Shown: in pieces, positions 1 through 5,680 of the stretch
Position numbering within the stretch: position 1 is the first letter of the stretch
How the letters are laid out: each line of letters begins with the position of its first letter
NCBI GenBank assembly: GCA_021817355.1
Contig: JAKAVI010000003.1
Span: 1-5,740 of the forward strand
DNA length: 5,740 bases
From: Pseudomonadota bacterium
Lineage (GTDB): Bacteria > Pseudomonadota > Alphaproteobacteria > Micropepsales > Micropepsaceae
Direction: 5' to 3'
The notes under the pieces: model-generated
Seen by the model: the letters and a program-made list of their open reading frames with translations, nothing else
What the model was told of the DNA's origin: nothing
Database searches by the model: none
Position numbers and translations under genes: made by a program

Positions 1-420
1 TCCGACGAGATGATGGTTGAAGAATATGTGCCCGGCCGTGAGCTCAGCATCGGGGTGATGGGCGGGCGGGCGCTGGCGGTCACCGAAATCACCACGAGCC
101 ACAGTTTCTATGATTACGAGGCCAAATACTCCGAAGGCGGGTCCAAGCATGTGATCCCCGCGCCGATCCCCAAGATCGTGATGGAGCAGGCGATGGCCAT
201 GGCAGAACAGGCCCATGCTGCCCTTGGCTGTCGGGGGGTGACGCGGACCGATCTGCGCTACGATGACAGCAGCGATGCGCACCGTCTCATCCTGCTCGAG
301 GTCAATACCCAGCCCGGCATGACCAAAACCTCACTGGTTCCCGAACAGGCAGCCTACGCCGGCTTCAGCTATGGCGCGCTCTGCCGCTGGATTGTGGAGG
401 ATGCATCATGCGGGCGCTGA
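1..420 (+). CDS. ddl: D-alanine--D-alanine ligase, C-terminal part (5' end outside window)
   Basis: Cytoplasmic ATP-grasp ligase that joins two D-alanines using ATP, supplying the dipeptide that MurF adds to the peptidoglycan precursor. Frame 1 is open from the first base, and the 139 visible residues are the C-terminal ATP-grasp region; the N-terminal half (the family is about 300 residues) lies upstream of the window. Visible landmarks, numbered from the first visible residue: [10 protein letters not shown] (6-15), the flexible-loop motif FYDYEAKY (36-43), the metal-binding Asp in RTDLRYD (D84), and the [11 protein letters not shown] block (98-108) with the metal ligands E100 and N102. This is followed by SLVP (111-114), which contributes to D-alanine binding. 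The order and spacing match E. coli DdlB, and all the visible catalytic positions are intact, so the enzyme looks functional. The stop codon lies 13 nt inside ftsQ, the usual ddl-ftsQ arrangement of dcw clusters. The family call is very secure; only the start is missing. Confidence 0.97.
   Translation, partial: SDEMMVEEYVPGRELSIGVMGGRALAVTEITTSHSFYDYEAKYSEGGSKHVIPAPIPKIVMEQAMAMAEQAHAALGCRGVTRTDLRYDDSSDAHRLILLEVNTQPGMTKTSLVPEQAAYAGFSYGALCRWIVEDASCGR
396..400 (+). promoter_or_regulatory. Ribosome binding site of ftsQ, inside ddl
   Basis: GGAGG lies 7 nt before the ATG at 408, within the last codons of ddl. This near-ideal Shine-Dalgarno sequence fixes the ftsQ start even though it overlaps the upstream gene, and it suits re-initiation by ribosomes finishing ddl. 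Confidence 0.8.
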
Positions 421-1361
421 AAGGGCAAAGACGACAACCGGCGCGCACGGCCGGTGATCACCGCAGTGGCCGCAGCGGGAAGCGTCCCTCTGCTGCATCC
501 AGCGCACCCCACCGCCAGACGCGGCGGCCAAGCACAGCGGCGCGCTCCGCCACCGGTGGCGGGGTGTTTGGCAGGCTTCTCCTGCGGCTTGCTCCGCGCC
601 GTCCGCTTCTTGCTCTGAGCGGGGCCATTGTGGTGCTTGGTCTTGTTGTCGCGCTCATGGTGGGCGGCTATGTGGGGGCTGCTGCGAAAAAAATCGACTC
701 TTTGGCAGCGGCAATGTCGAATTATGCCGGGTTCGGTATTTCCAAGCTGACTCTGAGAGGTGAGAATCGCACGTCGTCGCAGATGATTCTCGCTGTGCTG
801 AATCTGAAACCTGGTCAATCTATTTTTGACGTGAACCTGGGAGCGGCGCGGGCCCGCCTGATGGACCTGCCCTGGGTCAAGAGCGCCCGGGTGACCCGAC
901 GCTATCCGGACTCGATCATCGTCGATCTCACGGAGAAGACCCCCTTTGCCCTGTGGCAGTCGGTCAAGGGGCTCTATGTCATTACCCGTTCCGGGGCCCC
1001 GATCGTCGCGGCCACGCCGCAGCAATTCCCCAAGCTGCCGGTGTTTGTCGGCGGCCGGCCGGTGGGCGGCGCGGCCCTGGTGGCGGCCATTAATGCCTAT
1101 CCGGCGATCAAGACCCGGCTGACCGCGATGCAGCGTGTGTCGCAACGGCGCTGGAACCTCATCCTGAGCACCGGCGTTGTGGCCGAACTGCCCGAAACCG
1201 GCTGGCGCAAGCAGCTGGGGGTTCTCGAGCGGCTGATCGTCAATGACGGCGTGCTCAATCGCAGCATCTCGCAGATTGATCTGCGCTCACCTGATGATTT
1301 GTACTTCACGCTGCGCAACCAGAAGGCGGCGCAGCCCCAGGCCCGGGAGAATAAAGCCTGA
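408..1361 (+). CDS. ftsQ: Cell division protein FtsQ (DivIB family)
   Basis: Bitopic inner-membrane divisome protein that bridges the FtsZ/FtsA ring to FtsB-FtsL and the septal peptidoglycan synthase. The 317 residues show the full family layout. Residues 1-65 form a long basic cytoplasmic tail (17 Arg/Lys, one acidic residue). A single membrane span follows at about 66-90, then a periplasmic POTRA domain at about 111-182, with the typical [17 protein letters not shown] segment at 154-170. The beta domain runs from about 185 to 303, and its last strands ([16 protein letters not shown], 288-303) correspond to the edge that pairs with FtsB in E. coli. A short polar tail follows. E. coli FtsQ is 276 residues, so the extra length is mostly in the cytoplasmic tail, as is common in alphaproteobacteria. 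The start is chosen on the GGAGG 7 nt upstream. It overlaps ddl by 13 nt and ftsA by 1 nt, suggesting translational coupling. The stretch encoding residues about 92-144 is clearly AT-richer than its surroundings. Confidence 0.96.
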   Translation: MRALKGQRRQPARTAGDHRSGRSGKRPSAASSAPHRQTRRPSTAARSATGGGVFGRLLLRLAPRRPLLALSGAIVVLGLVVALMVGGYVGAAAKKIDSLAAAMSNYAGFGISKLTLRGENRTSSQMILAVLNLKPGQSIFDVNLGAARARLMDLPWVKSARVTRRYPDSIIVDLTEKTPFALWQSVKGLYVITRSGAPIVAATPQQFPKLPVFVGGRPVGGAALVAAINAYPAIKTRLTAMQRVSQRRWNLILSTGVVAELPETGWRKQLGVLERLIVNDGVLNRSISQIDLRSPDDLYFTLRNQKAAQPQARENKA

Positions 1362-2641
1362 TGGGCGAAACGATGCGCTTGAAAACAGCCAATGCCCAGC
1401 CAACCGCCTATCGCACCGCCCTTGTGGCTGCGCTCGATATTGGTTCGTCGAAGGTCGCCTGTGTCATCGGGCGTTCCGAACCGGGCTCCCTCAGGGTCGT
1501 GGGAGCGGCGCTGCGCGAATCCAACGGGGTGCGTGCTGGGACCATCACCAATCTCGATGATGCGGTGGAAGCGATCGGCGAGGCGGTGGCCGCGGCCGAA
1601 AACCATGCCGACACCCGCATTCAGAACGTGATCGTGTCGGTGGCGTGCGGGGGGCCGACCTCAGTGACATCGCGGGCCGCGATGGCGCTTAATGGCGAAC
1701 TGGTTGCCGACGATCATCTGCATCTTCTCCTCTCCGAAGGCCATCGCCGCTGTCAGCGCGAGGGTGAGGAAGTCATCCAATCTGCACCGACCTCCTATGT
1801 GGTCGATGAGGCCCGTGGCGTCCGCGATCCCAGGGGCATGTTCTGCCAGCGCCTCGGAGTGAGCATGCATGCTGTGGCGGTCAAGCCGGCGCCGCTGCAA
1901 AATCTCAAGCTGGCAGTGGAACGCTGCCATCTCTCCGTGGCTGGGACGCTGTTCTCCGGCTATGCCAGTGCGATTTCCACCCTCACCCCCGATGAGCTGC
2001 AGCTCGGGGCGACGGTCATCGACATGGGCGGCGGGGTAACCACGATCGGTGTTTTTATCGAAGGCCAGCTCGTCTTCGCCGATGCGGTACCGATCGGTGG
2101 CGGCCATGTCACAGCGGATCTCGCGCGCATGCTGGTTGCTCCGGTCTCTGCCGCCGAACGGATCAAAACACTTTATGCCGCCGCGCTTGGCGACATCGAA
2201 ACCGGAACCGATACGGTAGCGGTGCCACAAATGGGTGAAGAGGGCGATGAATATGCCGCGCGGGTTCCGCGTTCGACGCTGACCCGTATCGTCCAGCCGC
2301 GTCTGGAAGAGATCTTCGGGCAGGTGCAGAACAAGCTGCGCGAAAGTGGCTTTGACGTAGTCGCCGGACGGCGGGCAGTTTTGACCGGTGGAGCAAGCCA
2401 GCTCGCCGGAACCCGTGAGCTGGCCCAGCGTGTGCTGAACAAGCAGGTGCGCATTGGCCGGCCGCAAAGCTTTGCGGGATTGCCGGCAGCATCGGCAGGT
2501 CCGGACTATGCGTGCGCGCTCGGCCTGCTCATGGCCGGCGCCACCATGCCACCGGAGGTGCTCAACCCGGAACTGCAAACAGCACCGCGCGAGCGCGAAC
2601 GGTCCCTTTTCAGCAAACTCACAGGTGGCTTGTTCGGATGA
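1361..2641 (+). CDS. ftsA: Cell division protein FtsA
   Basis: Actin-like ATPase that anchors FtsZ filaments to the inner membrane and recruits later divisome proteins. The 426 residues carry the actin-fold nucleotide motifs in order: phosphate-1 with DIGSSK (26-31), phosphate-2 with IDMGGG (220-225), and the adenosine motif LTGGAS (341-346). The FtsA-specific 1C domain lies between phosphate-1 and phosphate-2, around residues 100-180. The protein ends in RSLFSKLTGGLFG (414-426), a short amphipathic membrane-targeting helix of the expected kind. Length agrees with E. coli FtsA (420). The start ATG shares its A with the ftsQ stop (TGATG), and a GGGAGA stretch at 1345-1350 lies 10 nt upstream. 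An in-frame ATG at 1373 is an alternative start that would shorten the protein by 4 residues, but its ribosome site is weaker. All nucleotide-binding motifs and the membrane anchor are intact. Probably cotranscribed with ddl-ftsQ, and perhaps also driven by promoters inside ftsQ as in E. coli. Confidence 0.97.
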   Translation: MGETMRLKTANAQPTAYRTALVAALDIGSSKVACVIGRSEPGSLRVVGAALRESNGVRAGTITNLDDAVEAIGEAVAAAENHADTRIQNVIVSVACGGPTSVTSRAAMALNGELVADDHLHLLLSEGHRRCQREGEEVIQSAPTSYVVDEARGVRDPRGMFCQRLGVSMHAVAVKPAPLQNLKLAVERCHLSVAGTLFSGYASAISTLTPDELQLGATVIDMGGGVTTIGVFIEGQLVFADAVPIGGGHVTADLARMLVAPVSAAERIKTLYAAALGDIETGTDTVAVPQMGEEGDEYAARVPRSTLTRIVQPRLEEIFGQVQNKLRESGFDVVAGRRAVLTGGASQLAGTRELAQRVLNKQVRIGRPQSFAGLPAASAGPDYACALGLLMAGATMPPEVLNPELQTAPRERERSLFSKLTGGLFG

Positions 2642-2696
2642 GCGAACACGTTTAGCAACCATAAAACGCGTTGGGCGTCCCTTGGGGATACACGGC

Positions 2697-2704
2697 AAGG
2701 AGAG
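2697..2704 (+). promoter_or_regulatory. Ribosome binding site of ftsZ
   Basis: AAGGAGAG ends 6 nt before the ATG at 2711, with its GGAG core 8 nt away. This is a strong site, as expected for an abundant division protein. It sits at the end of the 69-bp ftsA-ftsZ spacer (2642-2710), which contains no evident terminator hairpin, so ftsZ can be read from the upstream transcript. Confidence 0.8.
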
Positions 2705-2710
2705 TGAAAG

Positions 2711-4228
2711 ATGAGTATCAAATTCAGGGCGCCCGAAGTGGCTGAGCTGCGCCCGCGTATCACTGTGCTCGGCGTCGGCGGTGCTGGTGGCAACGCTGTC
2801 AACAACATGATCGCCTCGCGTCTGGAGGGCGTGGATTTCGTGGTGGCTAATACCGACGCGCAGGCCCTCAGCCAGTCCAAGGCGGAACGACGCATACAGA
2901 TCGGGGCCCGTGTCACCGAAGGCCTGGGGGCCGGAGCACGTCCTGATGTCGGCAAGGCTGGAGCCGAGGAATCGCTCGACGAAATCCTGCAGCAGATTGA
3001 AGGCTCGCACATGGTCTTCATCACCGCCGGCATGGGTGGCGGCACCGGTACAGGTGCCGCCCCGGTGATCGCCCGCGCGGTGCGGGAGATGGGTATCCTA
3101 ACGGTCGGCGTCGTGACCAAGCCCTTCGCCTTTGAAGGTGATCGGCGCATGCGCATTGCCGAACGGGGCATCGAAGAGTTGCAGGCCTATGTCGACACCC
3201 TGATCATCATTCCCAACCAGAACCTGTTCCGCATCGCCAATGATCGCACCACGTTTGCCCAGGCCTTCGCGATGGCCGACGACGTCCTGCATTCGGGCGT
3301 GCGCGGCGTCACCGATCTTATCGTGATGCCCGGGCTCATCAATCTCGACTTCGCCGACATCAAGACGGTGATGGGCGAAATGGGCAAAGCCATGATGGGT
3401 ACTGGCGAGGCAGAAGGCGAGGATCGCTCCATCAAGGCGGCTGAGGCGGCGATTTCCAACCCGCTGCTCGACGATGTCTCGATGAAGGGCGCTCGCGGCG
3501 TGCTCATCAATATCACGGGCGGCCCCGACATGATGCTGTTCGAGGTTGACCAGGCGGCCAATCGCATCCGCGCCGAAGTCGACCCCGATGCCAATATCAT
3601 TTTTGGCGGCACCATCCTTGAGAACATGGAAGGGCGCATCCGCGTCAGCGTTGTGGCAACCGGCATCGAAGCCGAACAGATGACCGCCATGCCTCCCAAT
3701 GTCGAACCCCTGCGTCCACGCGCCGGTGCGCGCATGGCGGCTCCGGCCCAGTCGGCCGCCGCCGTCGCTGCCGCTGCGAGCGAGGCGCGCGCCGCCGCCG
3801 CGGCCAATCCGGTACTGCGTCAGGTCGAGGCCATCAGCGAAGAGCTGCGTAGTGCGGGAACCCGTGTCGACGCCGCGGCCAGCGTATCGCCAGGCCTTGA
3901 AGAGCTGATCGAAAGGCCGCTTCAGCCCACGCGCGAGGCTCGTACCGAGGTCGCACAGCGGGCCGATGCGCCGGCGCGCTCCGAGGCTCCCGCCCGTCAG
4001 GCGAATGCCCCCTCGAAGTGGAAATTGGGCATTTTCGGGCGCCACAAGGAGCAAAAGCCCGAGCGGCGTGTCGAGCCGGCGCCCAACCGGGCGGAGCCAC
4101 AGCGGACCCAGTCCCAGCCGGCGGTGCGCAGCGAGCAACGCCCGCAACCTGCCGACGATCTGTTCGCCGATCAAAAGGTCGAGGACCAGTTCGAAATCCC
4201 TGCCTTCCTGCGTCGCCAGAGCAATTAG
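2711..4228 (+). CDS. ftsZ: Cell division protein FtsZ (bacterial tubulin GTPase)
   Basis: Tubulin-like GTPase that polymerises into the Z ring at midcell. The GTPase and polymerisation core occupies residues about 15-320. [10 protein letters not shown] (21-30) is the nucleotide loop and GGGTGTG (109-115) the tubulin signature. E142 and R146 (in FEGDRRM), N169 and D191 match E. coli GTP-contacting residues E138, R142, N165 and D187. The T7 loop NLDFAD (211-216) supplies the catalytic Asp residues D213 and D216. Residues about 325-490 form a long, probably disordered linker rich in Ala, Pro, Arg and Gln, with an Ala-rich run at about 349-365 and a basic/hydrophobic island, [12 protein letters not shown] (435-446). 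The conserved C-terminal peptide [10 protein letters not shown] (494-503) binds FtsA and other partners. At 505 residues it is far longer than E. coli FtsZ (383) because of the linker, which is usual for alphaproteobacteria. The start has a strong ribosome site. All active residues are present, so this is a functional main FtsZ, not a tail-less FtsZ2 paralogue. Confidence 0.98.
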   Translation: MSIKFRAPEVAELRPRITVLGVGGAGGNAVNNMIASRLEGVDFVVANTDAQALSQSKAERRIQIGARVTEGLGAGARPDVGKAGAEESLDEILQQIEGSHMVFITAGMGGGTGTGAAPVIARAVREMGILTVGVVTKPFAFEGDRRMRIAERGIEELQAYVDTLIIIPNQNLFRIANDRTTFAQAFAMADDVLHSGVRGVTDLIVMPGLINLDFADIKTVMGEMGKAMMGTGEAEGEDRSIKAAEAAISNPLLDDVSMKGARGVLINITGGPDMMLFEVDQAANRIRAEVDPDANIIFGGTILENMEGRIRVSVVATGIEAEQMTAMPPNVEPLRPRAGARMAAPAQSAAAVAAAASEARAAAAANPVLRQVEAISEELRSAGTRVDAAASVSPGLEELIERPLQPTREARTEVAQRADAPARSEAPARQANAPSKWKLGIFGRHKEQKPERRVEPAPNRAEPQRTQSQPAVRSEQRPQPADDLFADQKVEDQFEIPAFLRRQSN

Positions 4229-4255
4229 CTCCGCGCCAGGCACTTCTCCCTCAAC

Positions 4256-4282
4256 AGGGCGCCCGGCAGACCCGGGCGCCCT
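4256..4282 (+). terminator. GC-rich hairpin 28 bp after ftsZ, probable terminator
   Basis: The arms GGGCGCCCGG (4257-4266) and CCGGGCGCCC (4272-4281) are exact inverse complements around a 5-nt loop, CAGAC. An outer A-T pair (4256/4282) makes 11 bp. Only two T residues follow, so it lacks a proper U tract. Strong hairpins with poor U tracts are common candidate terminators in GC-rich genomes and can also protect the mRNA 3' end. Its place just after the ftsZ stop suggests it ends or attenuates the division transcript. A weaker imperfect hairpin (4293-4301 with 4316-4323, one bulged G) follows directly. Confidence 0.6.
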
Positions 4283-4492
4283 TGCCGTATGGGCCCGGGC
4301 AGCGGGCAGGTTCTTTGCCGGGCGCCGTTACCGTGCCATCAAGGCCCTTGTATTTGTGGCCTGAAGGACGCGGATTTTACCTCCAGTGGCTGGACGGGAC
4401 GCGCCGAGCATTGCGTTCTGCCCTTGCTGAAGATGTAAGATCGCAAAGATGCAGCGCCCTTGCCCCGGCCAAAAAGCCAGGGCGGCCAGCGC
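4283..4492 (+). promoter_or_regulatory. Leader and presumed promoter region of lpxC
   Basis: No convincing gene was found here. Because the hairpin after ftsZ probably stops much of the upstream transcript, a promoter for lpxC is expected in this stretch; that is inference from position. The best sigma70-like pair by eye is TTGCGT (4411-4416) with TAAGAT (4436-4441), but the 19-bp spacer is long and neither box is close to consensus. The AT-richer patch around 4348-4380 (TTGTAT, then GATTTTA) is a second weak candidate. The exact promoter is not resolved. Confidence 0.3.
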
Positions 4493-4500
4493 AAGGAGGT
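4493..4500 (+). promoter_or_regulatory. Perfect Shine-Dalgarno sequence that decides the lpxC start
   Basis: AAGGAGGT is fully complementary to the 3' end of 16S rRNA and lies 3 nt before the GTG at 4504, with the GGAGG core 4 nt away. The frame is open far upstream (from 4018, overlapping ftsZ), but LpxC homology begins exactly at this GTG, so the site decides the start. The spacing is short for so strong a site. Confidence 0.85.
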
Positions 4501-4503
4501 CCG

Positions 4504-5346
4504 GTGAGCCGGCGAACTCTTGGACGGGCCATAAAGGCCCATGGCATAGGCCTCCATAGCGGGGCCGAGGTCACCATGGTGCTGCAGCCCGCCGACGCAA
4601 GGAGCGGCATCACCTTCTATCGCCGTGATCTTGAGATCGGGATCCCCGCCTGCTTTACGCTGGTAGGAGAGACCCGTCTTGGTACCGTCCTGATACGTGA
4701 TGAGGCCAGAGTGGGCGTCATCGAACATCTGATGGCCGCGCTCAGCGGTGCAGGCATTGATGATGTGCGGATCGAACTTGACGGACCGGAGCCGCCCATC
4801 CTCGATGGCGATGCACTTTCCTATCTGGCCCTGATCGATGCTGCCGGGGTGCGCGAGCAGGAGGGTCGGCATGGTGCCATCCATGTACGCAGAACCGTCG
4901 AGGTCAAGAGCGGCGAGGCAAGCGTCCGCCTGCTTCCCCATGAGGAACGACAGTTTGGGTTCGCGATTGACTTTGCCAGCAAGCTGATCGGTCACCAGCA
5001 ATATGATTTTACCTTCAGCGAAGCAGGCTTTCGCGCCGAAATCGCACCCGCCCGCACCTTTGGTTTCCTGTCCGATCTCGATGCCCTCCTGAAAATGGGA
5101 CTGAGCCGGGGCGCCAGCCTGTCCAACACCTTGGCCATCGATGGCGACAGACTTGCCAATCCGCAGCTGTTGCGTTTCGCTGACGAATTCGTGCGTCACA
5201 AGATCCTCGATGCCATTGGCGACCTGGCGCTGGCGGGGGCTCCGATCTATGGCCGCTTTGAGGGCCTGCGCTCCAGCCATGCCCTCAACAACCAGCTGTT
5301 GCGCGCCCTGTTTGCCGATCCAGACAATTATGCGCGCACCGATTAA
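4504..5346 (+). CDS. lpxC: UDP-3-O-acyl-N-acetylglucosamine deacetylase
   Basis: Cytoplasmic zinc amidase that removes the acetyl group from UDP-3-O-acyl-GlcNAc, the first committed step of lipid A synthesis. The 280 residues begin MSRRTLGRAIKAHGIGLHSG, matching the family N-terminus (E. coli TLKRIVQATGVGLHTG). E74-H75 (in VIEHLMAAL) are the catalytic Glu and first zinc ligand. H232 and D236 (in EFVRHKILDAIGD) are the other zinc ligands, with K233 beside them, and H259 (in SSHALNN) is the catalytic His. ARTFGF (183-188) belongs to the substrate-binding segment. Thus E. coli E78, H79, H238, K239, D242 and H265 all have counterparts. GTG is taken as the start because of the AAGGAGGT just upstream and the homology; the open frame further upstream only shadows the end of ftsZ and its spacer. 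The protein stops 21 residues after H259 and lacks the C-terminal extension that serves as the FtsH degron in E. coli LpxC (305 residues). lpxC after ftsZ is widespread in proteobacteria. Confidence 0.97.
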   Translation: MSRRTLGRAIKAHGIGLHSGAEVTMVLQPADARSGITFYRRDLEIGIPACFTLVGETRLGTVLIRDEARVGVIEHLMAALSGAGIDDVRIELDGPEPPILDGDALSYLALIDAAGVREQEGRHGAIHVRRTVEVKSGEASVRLLPHEERQFGFAIDFASKLIGHQQYDFTFSEAGFRAEIAPARTFGFLSDLDALLKMGLSRGASLSNTLAIDGDRLANPQLLRFADEFVRHKILDAIGDLALAGAPIYGRFEGLRSSHALNNQLLRALFADPDNYARTD

Positions 5347-5382
5347 GATCACGGCACACGCCCCAGCGGCTTCTGTGCGGCC

Positions 5383-5399
5383 GGCCGAGGCTCGGTTTT
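5383..5399 (+). terminator. Short hairpin with T tract after lpxC, possible terminator
   Basis: CCGA (5385-5388) pairs with TCGG (5392-5395) around the loop GGC, with two further G-U pairs possible (5383-5384 with 5396-5397). The stem runs into TTTT (5396-5399). It lies 36 bp after the lpxC stop. An outer helix can enclose it: GGCA (5353-5356) with TGCC (5404-5407), and CCCCA (5361-5365) with TGGGG (5399-5403), leaving a 4-nt bulge on the left. The core stem is short, so this is only a moderate candidate for rho-independent termination. Confidence 0.4.
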
Positions 5400-5538
5400 G
5401 GGGTGCCCGTCTGTGGGTTGGCCCTGGCGTTGTGGCGCGCGTGTGCTCTGCCCGGCCAGGCTTCCCCGGCGATGGCGGGAGGGCCGTCAGGGGTTCGGCG
5501 CCTGAGGCTGAGGCGCAACCACGGCCTGGCGCCCGGGG

Positions 5539-5609
5539 CCGCAAAATTGTCGGCTTTTGCAGCTAGGAGCCCAGGCGGTGGCAAACCCCCGTTTGCCGGC
5601 AATTTGCGG
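5539..5609. repeat. Imperfect 15-bp inverted repeat enclosing a small hairpin
   Basis: The left arm is CCGCAAAATTGTCGGC (5539-5554) and the right arm GCCGGCAATTTGCGG (5595-5609). They pair over 15 positions, 14 Watson-Crick plus one U-G wobble (5550/5599), with a single bulged A on the left. Between and overlapping the arms is a perfect 7-bp hairpin: GGCAAAC (5580-5586), loop CCCC, GTTTGCC (5591-5597). The right end of the small hairpin shares bases 5595-5597 with the long stem, so the two cannot form fully at once. A third helix (GGGCTGGCC 5608-5616 with GGCCAGCCC 5652-5660) also overlaps the long stem by two bases. Confidence 0.7.
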
Positions 5610-5680
5610 GCTGGCCAAGCTGCGCGCACTCCAGTATCGATGAGGGACGGGGGCCAGCCCTGTCGTAACCGGAAGAACTG

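Larger units (their letters stand above)
5347..5680. other. 334-bp intergenic region without a convincing gene
   Basis: No reading frame here has both a ribosome site and protein-like composition. The longest on the + strand (GTG at 5403 to the stop at 5679-5681, 92 codons) has no Shine-Dalgarno sequence and a product with no recognisable family. The stretch is rich in inverted repeats: a terminator-like hairpin near 5383-5399, a 6-bp hairpin (5498-5503 with 5511-5516, 7-nt loop), and the group at 5539-5660 described separately. It probably contains the end of the lpxC transcript and the promoter and leader of the next gene. A TATCGA box at 5635-5640 is a weak -10 candidate with no good -35 partner. 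Confidence 0.6.

Noticed and set aside
1661..3010. Long minus-strand frame (449 codons) opposite ftsA and ftsZ
   Set aside because: Opposite-strand shadow of two certain genes; high GC makes long antisense open frames common, and the translation has no recognisable domain.
4276..4464. Repeated GCGCCCTTGCC (4276-4286 and 4454-4464) and further CCCTTG copies in the lpxC upstream region
   Set aside because: Eleven-base direct repeats are short, the first is part of the terminator stem, and no regular spacing or known binding motif was recognised.
4018..4503. Upstream extension of the lpxC frame overlapping ftsZ
   Set aside because: The frame is open by GC-rich composition only. LpxC homology and the AAGGAGGT site place the start at 4504, and the upstream translation shadows the ftsZ tail and its terminator.
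5380..5387. Palindrome GGCCGGCC after lpxC as an operator
   Set aside because: Short GC palindromes are expected often in sequence of this composition; no second half-site or other support.
4339..5544. Long minus-strand frame (401 codons) opposite lpxC
   Set aside because: Lies fully antisense to a certain lpxC with all catalytic residues; composition-driven shadow.
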